A DNA stretch of 64,000 nt from Sphingobacterium daejeonense (GTDB lineage Bacteria > Bacteroidota > Bacteroidia > Sphingobacteriales > Sphingobacteriaceae): the NCBI RefSeq assembly GCF_901472535.1, contig NZ_LR590470.1, forward strand, positions 310,001-374,000, in the 5' to 3' direction. This document shows, one piece after another, positions 30,370 to 41,436 of the stretch (position 1 is its first letter; every line of letters starts with the position of its first letter). The translations under genes were made by a program, and so were the position numbers. The notes under the pieces were generated by a model. That model searched no databases, was not told the origin of the DNA, and saw only the letters and a list, made by a program, of their open reading frames with translations.

Positions 30370-31114
30370 TGTATAAATATTTATTGCTCTTTGGGATGAT
30401 TTTATCTTTTACTTGCTCAAAGTGCCAAGTAAAGGATACTATTCCTGACTCTACAAAAATGGTTCAGGTTCAGGATTCTCTTAAAAAGGGAGAACAGGAT
30501 ACCACAAAAAAGGAAACTCGCGCTGAGCGTCGGGCTCGCAAAAAGGCCGAAAAGGAGCGTGAGAAGTTTTACTATAAGGATATTTTGAAGGATTCTGCTC
30601 GATTGGAAATTGAAAGATTAAGTCGAGTAGCCTGGAAAAGATCATTGATTTTGCCGGGATGGGGACAATACACTAACGGAGGTTTATGGTGGGTTAAAGT
30701 ACCGATTATCTATGGTGGTTTTGTTGGGGAGCCTTGACTTTCAATTATTGGCAATGGTACTATAAGGAATTCTTGGGTGAGCTCCAATATCGAGAGGAAT
30801 TTGGTCAACCTTCAAACCATGAATCTTTGGGGATCAACAGTAATTGGACTGTCCAAGGATTGGTTCAACAAAAAGATTACGCGCGAAGGAACCGAGATTT
30901 GACTATCTTAATTAGTGTGGGGTGGTATGGGTTGAATGTTGTTGAAGCCTATGTAGATTCAATTTTGAAAAATCGTTGGAATATAAGTAATGACCTAAGC
31001 TTTAAATTATCACCTACTTTTATTCCTAATTATGCATATACACCAGGTGTTGGAGCATTCTCGGGTGGAGGTTTTGCCTCTCCGGGGGTAAAGATGACCA
31101 TTACCTTAAAATAA
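30369..31114 (+). CDS. DUF5683 membrane protein (one frameshift)
   Basis: About 248 residues: signal peptide (MYKYLLLFGMILSFTCSKCQ), a strongly charged segment (KETRAERRARKKAEKEREK), then the DUF5683 domain with WKRSLILPGWGQYTNGG and hydrophobic segments (VPIIYGGFVG, LTILISVGWYGLNVVEAYVD), ending GGFASPGVKMTITLK. The break is near 30732. Function unknown; it is consistently placed between parB and dapB in this phylum and overlaps parB here. Confidence 0.82.
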
Positions 31115-31129
31115 AAACCAATTAACTGT

Positions 31130-31875
31130 ATGAAAATCGTTTTATTAGGATACGGAAAAATGGGGCAATTGATTGAACGCTTCGCCATGAAAAGAGGGCA
31201 TGAAGTTGTTTTGATCGTTGATGAAAGCAATAGAAGTTCCATTACATCCGAGGATTTGGAAGATGCTGATATGGCCATTGATTTCAGTACTCCTGATGCT
31301 GCCCTAGAAAATATTAGTTTATGTTTTGAGTCAGACCTTCCACTTGTTGTTGGTACCACTGGATGGTATGAGCACTTGGAGGAAGTAAAGGAAACTTGTC
31401 TGGACGCTGATCAATCTTTGTTTGTATGGCTCAAACTTTAGTATTGGAGTTAATATTTTCTTCCATATCAACAAGATGTTGGCTAATGCTATGAATCCGT
31501 ATAAGCAATATGATGTTCAAGTTGAGGAAATTCATCATATTCACAAATTGGATGCTCCAAGTGGAACAGCGATTACAATAGCTGAGGGAATTTTGGAGAA
31601 TAGTGATGATAAAAAATCTTGGGTTAATTCTGTTGAGGGTTCTGGAGAAGAAATTATTCCTAAGGCGGATGAGTTGTTGATTGAAAGTTTGAGGATAGAG
31701 GAAGTTCCGGGCACCCCATACTGTGTTATACAGTTCTGAGGTTGACCAAATCGAGTTTAAGCATACTGCTCATAGCAGAGAGGGTTTTGCTTTAGGTGCG
31801 GTTATTGCGGCGGAATGGCTTTTTGGTAAAAAAGGATTTTACCAAGTGACGGAAATGTTTGATTTTAATAAATAA
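31130..31875 (+). CDS. dapB: 4-hydroxy-tetrahydrodipicolinate reductase (two frameshifts)
   Basis: DapB reduces the dihydrodipicolinate precursor in the lysine/diaminopimelate pathway. About 247 residues. NAD(P)-binding GYGKMGQLIE, DFSTPDAALEN, VVGTTGWYE, catalytic VEEIHHIHKLDAPSGTA, and C-terminal HTAHSREGFALGAV. Breaks near 31428 and 31722 with immediate continuation; since DapB is essential for peptidoglycan, these are sequencing errors. Fifteen bases after DUF5683 and four before lepB, so same operon. Confidence 0.95.
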
Positions 31876-31878
31876 TAT

Positions 31879-33321
31879 ATGTGGTATATCATTTTAGCCA
31901 TATACATCATAGGGTCTGCTTACGGTCTATTTTTATTATATAGAAAAGCGGGGAAACAAGGCTGGGAAGCTATCATTCCTATTTATGGACAATATGTGAT
32001 GGCTCAGCTGGTTGGAAGGCCAACATGGTGGATAATTTGGCTTTTCATTCCGATCGTGAATGTTTTTATTTTTTACGATCTGTTCTTGAATTTTATAAAG
32101 GCGTTTGGTAAGAGACGATTTTGGGAGAATGCCGCTGCGGTTTTAGTTCCTTTTATTGTATTGCCGATGTGGGGAAGAGATCCTAATGTTAAATATTTGG
32201 GTATCTCTACATCCGAGGAGTTCAAAAAGAAATACCCTTATAAAAAGTCTGTTGGCAGAGAATGGGCTGATGCAATCATCTTTGCGACAGTTGCTGCCAC
32301 CTTAATCCGTGGATTTTTAATCGAGGCATACATGATTCCAACCGGATCAATGGAAAGAAGTTTGTTAGTTGGGGATTTCTTGTTTGTAAGTAAGTTAAAT
32401 TATGGTCCAAGAATTCCAATGACACCAATTGCGTTTCCTTTTGCGCATCATACCATGCCAATTACTGGAGGTAAAGCCTATTCAGAAGTTATCAAACTTG
32501 ATTATAAGCGATTACCTGGATTTCAGGAAATCAAGCGCAATGATGTCGTTGTATTCAACTATCCTATGGAAGCAGATGCTCCATTTAATAGACCTGTAGA
32601 TAAACGGGAGAACTATATCAAGCGCTGTGTTGGTATGCCAGGTGACATTGTTTCTATGGAAAGAACAAAGTTATTCGTAAATGGCCAACCTGCATTTACT
32701 GACGATGATTTTCAGACCAACTATCTTGTTTTGTCAGATCCTAATGGTTTGAATTTACAGCGGATAAAGGAAATGCGCATTGAGCTTGATCCTTTTTATA
32801 CTGATCCAAATATGGGTCAATATGGAATGCATATGACGAAGGAGGAAGCTGAAATAGTGAAGAAATGGAGTAGCGTTAAGGAATTCAAAGAGATAATCTA
32901 TGAACCTGGTGATGCGAATCCTAATTTCACAGCATTTCCATTCTATACAAATGGTATTATCTGGAATTATGATAATTTCGGGCCAATTCAAGTGCCTAAG
33001 AAAGGCTGGACAGTCAAATTAGACAGTCTAACAGTTCCTCTGTATGAAAGAGCAATTACTGTTTACGAAGGAAACACATTTGATAAAAGAACTGATGGAT
33101 ATTATCTGAACGGCAATAAAGTAGATAGCTATACTTTTAAAATGGATTACTACTGGATGATGGGAGACAATAGACATAACTCTTTGGATTCAAGGGGATG
33201 GGGTTTTGTGCCAGAAGATCATATTGTTGGTAAAGCATTATTTACCTGGTTGAGTTGGGATGAGGATGGTTCTTTCCTATCTAAAATCAGATGGAATAGA
33301 ATTTTTAGGCCTATTCATTAG
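31879..33321 (+). CDS. lepB: Signal peptidase I with DUF5684-type membrane N-terminus
   Basis: Intact, 480 residues. The first 110 residues form several membrane segments ([55 protein letters not shown]) of the DUF5684 type, followed by a LepB domain with catalytic Ser in [15 protein letters not shown], catalytic Lys in [11 protein letters not shown], and [25 protein letters not shown] long insert (about 270-400) is usual in Bacteroidota. It removes signal peptides of exported proteins at the inner membrane. Last gene of the par operon. Confidence 0.95.
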   Translation: MWYIILAIYIIGSAYGLFLLYRKAGKQGWEAIIPIYGQYVMAQLVGRPTWWIIWLFIPIVNVFIFYDLFLNFIKAFGKRRFWENAAAVLVPFIVLPMWGRDPNVKYLGISTSEEFKKKYPYKKSVGREWADAIIFATVAATLIRGFLIEAYMIPTGSMERSLLVGDFLFVSKLNYGPRIPMTPIAFPFAHHTMPITGGKAYSEVIKLDYKRLPGFQEIKRNDVVVFNYPMEADAPFNRPVDKRENYIKRCVGMPGDIVSMERTKLFVNGQPAFTDDDFQTNYLVLSDPNGLNLQRIKEMRIELDPFYTDPNMGQYGMHMTKEEAEIVKKWSSVKEFKEIIYEPGDANPNFTAFPFYTNGIIWNYDNFGPIQVPKKGWTVKLDSLTVPLYERAITVYEGNTFDKRTDGYYLNGNKVDSYTFKMDYYWMMGDNRHNSLDSRGWGFVPEDHIVGKALFTWLSWDEDGSFLSKIRWNRIFRPIH

Positions 33322-33335
33322 GTACCAAGAATAAA

Positions 33336-33370
33336 AAAACGGGAGTCAATCATAAATTGACTCCCGTTTT
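33336..33370. terminator. Bidirectional terminator between lepB and pdxJ
   Basis: Stem AAAACGGGAGTCAAT / ATTGACTCCCGTTTT, five-base loop, with A before and T after, so it can serve both converging genes. Confidence 0.93.
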
Positions 33371-33382
33371 TTTTGCTAAAAG

Positions 33383-34099
33383 CTATTTAAGGCAAGCTAA
33401 ATATCTTTTTATAGTTTCTTCTAATCCTAAGTATAAAGCATCAGCAATAAGTGCATGGCCGATACTTACCTCCAGAAGGCCTGGGATATTTTGTTTGAAA
33501 TATTGTAGATTGTTAAGGTCAAGATCGTGGCCAGCATTTAGCCCTAAACCAACTTCTTGTGCTTTGATTGCAGCCTTAACATAAGATTCAATTGCTTGTT
33601 CTTTGTTTTTAGGGAAATCTGTAGCGTACGCTTCAGTATACAGTTCTATTCGATCGGTTCCTGTTTCAGCAGCTGCCTCTACCATATCTTCAACAGGGTC
33701 AACAAAGATAGAAACGCGAATGCCATGATTTTTGAACAACTTTACCATTTGTGATAGATAATCACGGTTATTTATGGTGTCCCAACCATGGTTAGAGGTT
33801 ATTTGACCTTGTTCATCAGGGACTAATGTGACTTGAGCTGGAGTGTTCGCCAGCACAAGGTCTACGAACTTTTGTTCTCTACAATTTCCTTCAATATTAA
33901 ATTCAGTTGAGATTTTTGATTTCAGATCATAAACATCTTGATACCTAATATGTCTTTCATCTGGTCTTGGGTGAACAGTTATACCTTCTGCACCAAATCT
34001 TTCACATGCTAAAGCTGTCTCCAGGACATTTGGGACATTTCCTCCACGAGAGTTTCTCAGGGTTGCGATTTTATTGATATTTACTGATAGTTTAGTCAT
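33383..34099 (-). CDS. pdxJ: Pyridoxine 5'-phosphate synthase
   Basis: PdxJ condenses 3-amino-2-oxopropyl phosphate with deoxyxylulose 5-phosphate to give pyridoxine 5'-phosphate (vitamin B6). Intact, 238 residues, TIM barrel. Marks: [69 protein letters not shown] and [12 protein letters not shown]. Divergent from cdaA. A TAAATTTG -7-like element lies at 34117-34124 on the minus strand. Confidence 0.96.
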   Translation of the reverse strand: MTKLSVNINKIATLRNSRGGNVPNVLETALACERFGAEGITVHPRPDERHIRYQDVYDLKSKISTEFNIEGNCREQKFVDLVLANTPAQVTLVPDEQGQITSNHGWDTINNRDYLSQMVKLFKNHGIRVSIFVDPVEDMVEAAAETGTDRIELYTEAYATDFPKNKEQAIESYVKAAIKAQEVGLGLNAGHDLDLNNLQYFKQNIPGLLEVSIGHALIADALYLGLEETIKRYLACLK

Positions 34100-34116
34100 A
34101 GTTTAGTTCATTTTTA

Positions 34117-34124
34117 CAAATTTA
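34117..34124 (-). promoter_or_regulatory. Possible -7 element of the pdxJ promoter
   Basis: CAAATTTA on the plus strand reads TAAATTTG on the minus strand, an exact TAnnTTTG match 18 bases before the pdxJ start. No TTTG is seen at the -33 distance, so this is weak. Confidence 0.35.
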
Positions 34125-34207
34125 CAGTTTTAGGGAGCCATATTCCTTATAAATTCTGATTTTAAATAGGTCTATCAATGGATAATATTTTTTAAATTGC
34201 AGGAAGT

Positions 34208-35002
34208 ATGGATGGATTGGACTTTAATCTATTGAGAGGCTTTAGGCTGCTGGATTTTATTGATATATTGCTCGTTGCAATTATCATTTACTATGTCTAT
34301 AGCTTAATCAAAGGTACTATTGCGGTCAACATCTTAATTGGAGTTGGTCTGTTTTATGGTATTTATTTGGTTGTAAAGCAAATGGAGATGCGCCTTCTGA
34401 CCGAGATTTTCGGTGGTTTTATTTCCGTAGGATCCATTGCGTTGATTGTCGTATTCCAGCAGGAAATCAGGCGCTTTTTACTCCATATTGGTAAGAATAT
34501 TTCCCTTAGACGTAAAAAATTCCTTTGGTCTATTTTTGGTGGCAAGAAATCTTCTCACAGGGATAATTCTGAATTTATTAAGCCTATTGTCGAGGCATGT
34601 CAAAATATGTCAAAATCTAGGACCGGTGCCTTATTGGTTTTTTCTAGGTATTTTGATGAAGAATACTATCAAACCAGTGGAACAATGATTGATGCGCCAG
34701 TATCTAAACGTTTGCTGGAAAGCATATTCTTTAAAAACTCCCCACTTCATGATGGAGCAGTTATTATTGTTGATGATCGAATAATGACCGCAAGTTCTGT
34801 TTTGCCATTGTCAGATAGTGAAGATCTTCCTCCACAATTTGGTTTGCGTCATAGGGCAGCGATTGGGGTTACAGAAGTATCAGAAGCTGTTGCTGTTATT
34901 GTATCTGAAGAAACAGGAGAGATCTCATTTGCTAAAGATGGCAATATCAATATGAATCTTACAGCAGACGAGTTAGAGAAGATTCTTGCGGAAGAACTGT
35001 AG
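34208..35002 (+). CDS. cdaA: Diadenylate cyclase (c-di-AMP synthase), CdaA type
   Basis: Intact, 264 residues. Three N-terminal membrane helices (DFIDILLVAIIIYYVYSLI, VNILIGVGLFYGIYLVV, SVGSIALIVVF), then the DAC domain with both catalytic motifs: DGA in KNSPLHDGAVIIVDD and RHR in FGLRHRAAIGVTE. It makes c-di-AMP from ATP at the membrane; c-di-AMP governs potassium and cell-wall balance. Divergent from pdxJ. Confidence 0.96.
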   Translation: MDGLDFNLLRGFRLLDFIDILLVAIIIYYVYSLIKGTIAVNILIGVGLFYGIYLVVKQMEMRLLTEIFGGFISVGSIALIVVFQQEIRRFLLHIGKNISLRRKKFLWSIFGGKKSSHRDNSEFIKPIVEACQNMSKSRTGALLVFSRYFDEEYYQTSGTMIDAPVSKRLLESIFFKNSPLHDGAVIIVDDRIMTASSVLPLSDSEDLPPQFGLRHRAAIGVTEVSEAVAVIVSEETGEISFAKDGNINMNLTADELEKILAEEL

Positions 35003-35106
35003 TTTACTGAATATTATTTTTAGTTATCTGTTTTTTAGTGAACAAATGTTTTTGTTTGATAAATTTTAGATAACTTTATTCAAATTATAATACTAAAATT
35101 ATTGTT

Positions 35107-36015
35107 ATGCATTTCGACGAGAAAAAACCTATAGATATAGTGTTGAATGATTTGTTTGACCATTACCGTGAGAACGTTTCAGATGTTGATAAAATAACTG
35201 CAGCTCTTTTGGAACGTGGTGTCGTTCAATCCCAATCAGATATTGTTAATGATCATATTGCATTTAGAACCCTTGGTGTACCCAATCTAGGAATCAATTC
35301 CTTCGAAAAGATATTTTTATCCTTTGGTTTCAAGAAAATGGACTATTATTATTTTGAGGGGAAGAAATTAGATGCTTATTGGTATGCTCCACCGAGTGAT
35401 AACTATCCTCGAATATTCGTTTCTCAGCTTCGGGTTTCAGAATTGAGTCAAGCAGCACAAGATATTATTCTGAAATATACAGCACCTATTGTTTCAGACC
35501 CTGTTGATGATTTGGACCTGAACAATGGGCAGCAAGTTGCGGATTTTTTACAGAAGCCTTTATGGGATTTGCCGACATCGGAGGAATATGAAACTCTTTT
35601 GGCAGAAAGCGAATATGCCGCATGGGTAATCTATAATCGATATTATTTAAACCATTATACCATCTCTATCCATGAATTAAAGGATGGATATAACACCCTT
35701 GAAGAGTTCAATGCATTTTTGGAAAGCATTGGCGTCAAATTAAATACTTCTGGCGGGAAAATAAAAACGAGTGAGGACAACTTACTAAGACAGAGCAGTA
35801 CTGTTTCTGCTTTGTATGAAGCAAAATTCGCTGATGGGAGGTCCTTAGAGATTGCAGGAAGTTATGTTGAATTTGCGGAACGAAGTGTATTGCCCCAATT
35901 TAAGGATATCGCAAAGGAAGATATAAAACGAGAACATCGCCGTGATGGTTTTGAAACCAACAATGCGGATAAAATATTTGAAAGTACATATACCTCACAA
36001 ATTAAAGGATCATAG
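35107..36015 (+). CDS. DUF1338 protein, 2-oxoadipate dioxygenase/decarboxylase (HglS)-like
   Basis: Intact, 302 residues, cytosolic. DUF1338 proteins have a VOC-type metal site; P. putida HglS turns 2-oxoadipate into D-2-hydroxyglutarate in lysine breakdown. Visible marks: NDHIAFRTLGVPNLGI (His metal ligand and Arg), YWYAPPS, LRVSEL, RYYLNHYTISIHEL (second His) and GSYVEFAERSVLP (Glu). The next gene, a FAD-linked oxidase, begins 3 bases after the stop, so the two are one operon, which fits oxidation of the D-2-hydroxy acid. The substrate is inferred. Confidence 0.82.
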   Translation: MHFDEKKPIDIVLNDLFDHYRENVSDVDKITAALLERGVVQSQSDIVNDHIAFRTLGVPNLGINSFEKIFLSFGFKKMDYYYFEGKKLDAYWYAPPSDNYPRIFVSQLRVSELSQAAQDIILKYTAPIVSDPVDDLDLNNGQQVADFLQKPLWDLPTSEEYETLLAESEYAAWVIYNRYYLNHYTISIHELKDGYNTLEEFNAFLESIGVKLNTSGGKIKTSEDNLLRQSSTVSALYEAKFADGRSLEIAGSYVEFAERSVLPQFKDIAKEDIKREHRRDGFETNNADKIFESTYTSQIKGS

Positions 36016-36018
36016 CTT

Positions 36019-38942
36019 ATGGAAGAGCAGTTAACCCTGCTTTCAGAACAATTAAGTGGTGAGTTATTTTGGGATGAGAAGATGCGTCTGTTATATTCAA
36101 CAGACGCTTCTGCTTATCGAGAAATGCCACTAGCAGTAGCTTATCCAAAAGATAAGCAAGATCTGTTGTTGCTTATTAAGTTTGCAAAAGAGAATAAAAC
36201 GTCCTTAATACCAAGAACTGCGGGCACTTCTCTTGCTGGGCAAGTGGTAGGTAAGGGTATTGTTGTTGATGTCTCAAAATACTTCACTGAGATTTTGGAG
36301 GTCAACGAATCCGAGTCCTGGGTTCGCGTGCAACCTGGTGTTATTCGCGATGAACTTAATATGTACCTAAAGCCTTATCAATTGTACTTTGGGCCAGAAA
36401 CTTCCACAGCTAATCGCGCAATGATTGGCGGAATGGTTGGGAACAATTCCTGTGGCTCCAATTCTTTAATCTATGGAAGTGCAAGAGAGCATACCTTAAA
36501 AGTGCAAGCTTTGTTAAGCGATGGATCTGAGGTGGTTTTTAAAGCATTGAGTTTTGATGAATTTGATTTCAAATGTCGCCAACAGGATTTAGAGGGGAAA
36601 AATATATCAGCAGATTCGAAGTATACTGAGTAATTTCCAAAATCAAGTTGAGATAAGAGAGAATTTTCCTAAACCTTCCATTCATCGACGTAATACTGGC
36701 TATGCGGTTGATATGTTGTTGGAAACAGATCCATTTACTGCAGGAACAGAACCTTTTAATTTCTGTAAGTTAATATGTGGGTCAGAAGGAACCTTAGCTT
36801 TTATAACAGAGATAAAACTTCATGTTAATCCGTTGCCAATCAATCCTAGTGGTTTATTGTGTGTACATTTTCATTCACTTGAAGATGCTTTAAAAGGGAA
36901 TCTTATCATTCTAAAACATAGGCCATTGGTAAGCGAACTGATGGACCATTATATTTTGGAATGTACAAAGAATAACCTTGAGCAATCAAAAAATAGGTTT
37001 TTTGTAGATGGTGAACCAGCCGCCATATTAATTGCTGAATATGACGGTAAGGATCAGGAGGAAATATTGGCTAGAGTAAAGTTGGTTGAGGAGGATTTAT
37101 TAGCCCATGGCTTGGGTTATCATTTTCCATTGGTACTTGGAGAGGATAAGAAAAAGGTTTGGAATTTGAGAAAAGCTGGATTGGGTCTATTGAGCAATGT
37201 CCCTGGAGATGATAAGCCGGTTGCAGTAATTGAGGACACAGCAGTAGATGTTGAAGATTTACCAAGCTACATCAATGATTTCAATCAAATATTAAAGAAA
37301 TATAATCTGTATGCAGTTCATTATGCGCATGCTGCAACTGGAGAATTACATCTCCGTCCAATTATCAATTTAAAAACTGAAGAAGGGAATAAGCTGTTTC
37401 GAGAAATTGCAACAGAGATTGCCCATTTGGTTAAGAAATATAGAGGTTCACTGAGCGGAGAACATGGGGATGGGCGTCTACGTGGGGAGTTTATACCTTT
37501 GATGATTGGAGATCATAATTATAAATTATTAAAGGATATAAAAAACACTTGGGATCCTCAAGGGATTTTTAATCCCGGAAAGATAGTTGATACTCCTGGG
37601 ATGAATACTTTTTTGCGGTATGAACCAGGACAAAAGGAAAGGCAAATAAAAACTGTTTTCCGGTATCCCAATCAAACTGTTCTTCAGCATGCAGAACAAT
37701 GTAATGGATCTGGCGATTGCAGGAAGACTCATTTGTCTGGAGGGACCATGTGCCCTTCTTATATGGCAACAAAAAACGAAAAGGATACTACCAGAGCTCG
37801 AGCGAATATTTTAAGGGAAATGCTGACGCACTCAGATAAAGCGAATCCATTTGACCATGAAGAGATCAAAGAAGTTATGGATTTGTGTTTGAGTTGTAAA
37901 GCCTGCAAATCAGAATGTCCATCGAGTGTTGACATGGCAAAGTTAAAGGCTGAGTTTTTACAAGGCTATTATGACAGCCATGGAGTTCCTTTTAGATCCA
38001 GGATGATTGGGCATGTAGATTCAATGACTGAGTTGATGCAACCTATCGCTGGATTGTACAATTTAGTAGTTGGGAATAAGTTCACAGGGGACATCGTCAA
38101 GAATATTTTAGGATTTGCTCCAAATAGGAATATCCCGAAAATTTCATCTACTACACTAAGGAAATGGTTCCAACAAAAAGATAAGCCGTTTTCTGGAAAT
38201 AAAAACCGCTGTAAAGTCAGTTTATTTTTTCTGTGATGAATTCACGAATTTCAATGATGTTGAAATAGGGAAAAAAGCCATTCTTTTATTGGAAAAGCTA
38301 GGTTATGAGGTCTTAATGGTGCCGCATGCATTTTCAGGAAGAGCTTTATTGTCAAAAGGTTTGTTGCGGGATGCCAAAAAATTGGCCAACAAGAATGTAG
38401 AGATTTTCAAAAATCGATTGAATGCTGATACTAAACTTGTGTCCGTAGAACCATCTACCATCTTGACATTTCGTGACGAGTATGTTGATTTAGTAGATGA
38501 ACATTTGCTTGCGGATGCTGAAAGGATTGCCCCCCTGGCATTGACCATTGAAGAATTTATCTGGGAAGAATATTTATCTGGCAATATTTCTTCGACCCAA
38601 TTTGTAAATCAGGAGGAGCAGATATTATTGCATGGACACTGTCAACAAAAAGCTTGGGGGCTTATGCCAATTGTCTCTAAGGTTTTGGAGATTCCTGCTA
38701 ATTATAAGGTGAAGAATATTCCATCAGGATGTTGTGGTATGGCGGGTTCTTTTGGGTATGAGAAGGAGCATTATGATATTTCGATGAAGATAGGAGAATT
38801 AGTGTTGTTCCCGACCGTTAGGGAAAAGTCCGATTCTACCCTTGTTGCAGCTCCTGGCGCAAGCTGTAGGCATCAAATTATGGATGGAACGGGTGTAGCT
38901 TCAAAACATCCGGTTGAAATCCTTTATAAGGCTTTGAAATAG
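36019..38942 (+). CDS. FAD-linked oxidase with C-terminal Fe-S/CCG domain, D-2-hydroxy acid dehydrogenase-like (two frameshifts)
   Basis: About 974 residues, the YdiJ-like layout. FAD-binding PCMH domain (LIPRTAGTSLAGQVVGKG, GGMVGNNSCGSNSLIYGS), FAD-oxidase C domain (HYAHAATGELHLRP, SGEHGDGRLRGEF, DPQGIFNPGKIVD), a 4Fe-4S segment (HAEQCNGSGDC, CLSCKACKSECPSSVD) and two CCG-type cysteine motifs (HGHCQQKA, SGCCGMAGSFGYE). Breaks near 36600 and 38205. The family oxidises D-lactate or D-2-hydroxyglutarate and passes electrons on. Being joined to the HglS-like gene favours D-2-hydroxyglutarate to 2-oxoglutarate. Confidence 0.88.
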
Positions 38943-38965
38943 GTCAATTAAAATTGTCATTCAAT

Positions 38966-39002
38966 AAAAAACGGGCATCATTAATACAATGCCCGTTTTT
39001 TT
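38966..39002. terminator. Bidirectional terminator between the FAD oxidase and DUF2911 genes
   Basis: Stem AAAACGGGCAT / ATGCCCGTTTT with a ten-base loop, flanked by A and T runs; it suits both converging genes. Confidence 0.9.
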
Positions 39003-39021
39003 ATTATGAATGTTACTTCAA

Positions 39022-39869
39022 TTATTTTTTAGCTGCATTTAAAGCTTGAGTATTTAGTTTTACGTATTCTTGGTTATTAGCTGCTTTAGCCATTGCTAAT
39101 CCTTCTTCTGCTGCTTTAATAGCACCAGCTTTATCTCCAGCTTTAGCAAGTACTAAGGATTTCCAATATTTTACGTGTGGAGCCTTTGTGTTGCCTTTAT
39201 CGGCTTCCTTCATCCATTCAACTGCCTTTTGCATATCTAAATCATTTGCAAAATAGTACATGGCAGCCTGGAAATAAGGTTTTTTCTGTCCTTTCATTGC
39301 CTCGTCGATACTTGCAAGGATTTCTTGCTTTTGATCAACAGCGATATTGAAAGACACTTTTGTTTTTTCCCAGCTCAATGAAAGATCCAATGCTTGTTCA
39401 TGAACATTGTCAAATTCAATGGTAAACGTTTCTACATGAGACGGCAGAGTTTGGGGCTTTACCTTTACTCTTAATACATCATCTGCTTCTTCATAGGTAT
39501 ATGCACCCCCATTGTTTAGCATTGTTGTTAAAGACAATTGTCCATTCATCTTTTCCAGGGATAGTAAATAGGGCATAAGTTCCAGCAGGAAGTTTTTTGT
39601 CCTTCAATTGAAACCTCGGATTGAAAAGTAATATTCGTGGCATCGTTTGCACCAGTACGCCAGATTTGATCGTAAGGCACTAAATCACCGAATACGGTCC
39701 TGCCTTTAGCACTTGGGCGTTGATAAACAACACTTACCTGTTCTATTCCCAAATCTTGAAGGATGAATTGTGTGCTACTCGGCTGCGGTAACTTTAACTG
39801 AGCTTCTGCTTGAGAAGAAGTGAAAACAAGCCCCGCCGCAACAAGGATAGTTAATGCTAATTTTTTCAT
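39022..39869 (-). CDS. DUF2911 periplasmic protein with TPR-like C-terminus (one frameshift)
   Basis: About 282 residues. Signal peptide MKKLALTILVAAGLVFTSSQAEAQ, then the DUF2911 domain: PQPSSTQFILQDLGIEQVSV, YQRPSAKGRTVFGDLVPY, QIWRTGANDAT, LPAGTYALFTIPGKDEW. The C-terminal third has helical TPR-like repeats (KPYFQAAMYYFANDLDMQKA, SLVLAKAGDKAGAIKAAEEG). The break lies near 39585, in an A6 run. Function of DUF2911 is unknown. Monocistronic on the minus strand. Confidence 0.85.
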
Positions 39870-39909
39870 AATCATTTTAATAGAATATCCGAAGATAAGA
39901 AACTCCCCT

Positions 39910-39946
39910 AAAAAAACAATGGAGTTAGATAACTAACTCCATTGTT
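39910..39946 (-). terminator. Rho-independent terminator after the MFS gene
   Basis: Perfect 14-base stem AACAATGGAGTTAG / CTAACTCCATTGTT (39915-39928 with 39933-39946), four-base loop; U-run on the minus strand from the A-run at 39910-39916. It lies 11 bases beyond the MFS stop. Confidence 0.9.
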
Positions 39947-39956
39947 AAGCTTTATT

Positions 39957-41232
39957 TTAAGCATTTGTTTTCTTTCTGACTTTATGCCCTGCGACTGCAT
40001 AATATAAGATGTACAGGTAACATGGTAATGCGATCCAGTATGCTTGATGAGAATTGGTTGCGTGTGCCAATTGACCGTACAACAACGGAATAACAGCACC
40101 ACCGGCAATACCCATTACTAAGATTCCTGATGCAGCACTAGTGAATTTACCAACACCTTTCAATGCAAGAGGCCAAATTGCTGGCCATACTAATGAGTTT
40201 GCCAATCCTAATAGACCAACTAATGTCAATGACACCATTCCATCTGTAAAAGCAATACCCACAGTAAGGATAATTCCTAGAATAGCACAAAGTTTTAATG
40301 CAGTTTCTTTGTGCTAGGTATTTAGGGATAGCGATAATTCCGATGATATATCCGACTACCATTGCTCCCATTGTAAATGAGGTAAAGAATTTAGCAGTAT
40401 TTAAAGGTATTCCCAAATAAGTTCCGTATGCAATAATAGTATCACCCGCCAAAACTTCAACTCCTACATAAGCGAATAATGCGATGAAACCAAGTAATAC
40501 GTGAGGGAAATCAAATATACTATGTTTAGATTCAGTAAGATTATGGTGAGTTTCGTCTTCCTCTTCATCACCTTTCACTTCTGGAAGGTTAGATTTGGAA
40601 ATCCAAAAACCCAAAAGAACTAATACCACCACTATACCGATATAAGGATTTACCACTTGGAGTGCAATTTTACCCAAAGCAAGGCTAGACTCTTCTGGTG
40701 TCATGCTTGCCAATTGGTTTTTCACGGCATCAGCTTCATCAAGTTTTAAGAAGTAACCCAAAATTATGGGAGCTAGTGCTCCTGCAAATTTGTTACATAT
40801 CCCCATGATACTGATTCTTTTAGCTGCGGTTTCAACCGGCCCTAAGATTGTGATATATGGATTTGATGCTGTTTGTAGAATTGCAAGTCCACCCCCCATG
40901 ATAAATAGTCCCAATAAAAATAGGATATAGGTTCTTGAATATGCAGCTGGAATAAACAAAAGTGCCCCAACAGCCATGATGCCTAAGGAAACAGCCATTC
41001 CGTTTTTGAAACCAAACTTGTTAAGTACCCAAGTAGATACTGGGGCCATAACCAAATAAGCGATGTAAAAAGCAAAAGTTACAAAATAGGATTGTACCTC
41101 AGTTAATTCACAAGCTATACGTAAATAAGGAATCAATAAAGAGTTTAACCAGGTCGCAAAACCAAAGATAAAAAACAAGGATCCAATGATGATCATAGGT
41201 CCTACGGTAGATTGATTATTTTGAGTTGTCAT
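39957..41232 (-). CDS. Sugar MFS transporter, FucP/NagP type (one frameshift)
   Basis: About 425 residues with 12 membrane segments. Marks of the fucose/glucose/galactose:proton symporter family: FFIFGFATWLNSLLIPYL, AFYIAYLVMAPVSTWVL, GLFIMGGGLAILQTASNPYI, NKFAGALAPIILGYF, and late ANSLVWPAIWPLALKGVG and VMGIAGGAVIPLLYG. The break is near 40312 within YLAQKETALKLC. It imports hexose or GlcNAc with protons across the inner membrane; the exact sugar is not readable from sequence. Confidence 0.9.
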
Positions 41233-41330
41233 AAATTTGATTTACAGATTAAAAATAAGGTAGCCACAAGGCTAATAAAATAATTCGATATTTTAAAACG
41301 GAATTTGAAAGGCAATCGATTGCATTTGCT

Positions 41331-41363
41331 GTAAAAAAAGAGACACTACTAGCGTAATGTCTC
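41331..41363 (-). terminator. Terminator of the kinase-DinB-thioesterase operon
   Basis: Stem GAGACA / TGTCTC (41340-41345 with 41358-41363) extended by TAC/GTA after one mismatch; A-run 41333-41339 gives a U-run on the minus strand, 74 bases beyond the thioesterase stop. Confidence 0.65.
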
Positions 41364-41436
41364 CATAAAACCTAAACCGTATCTTAAAACCATATAGATA
41401 TGATATTTGTTCAACACATGTTACAACAAATTGTTT

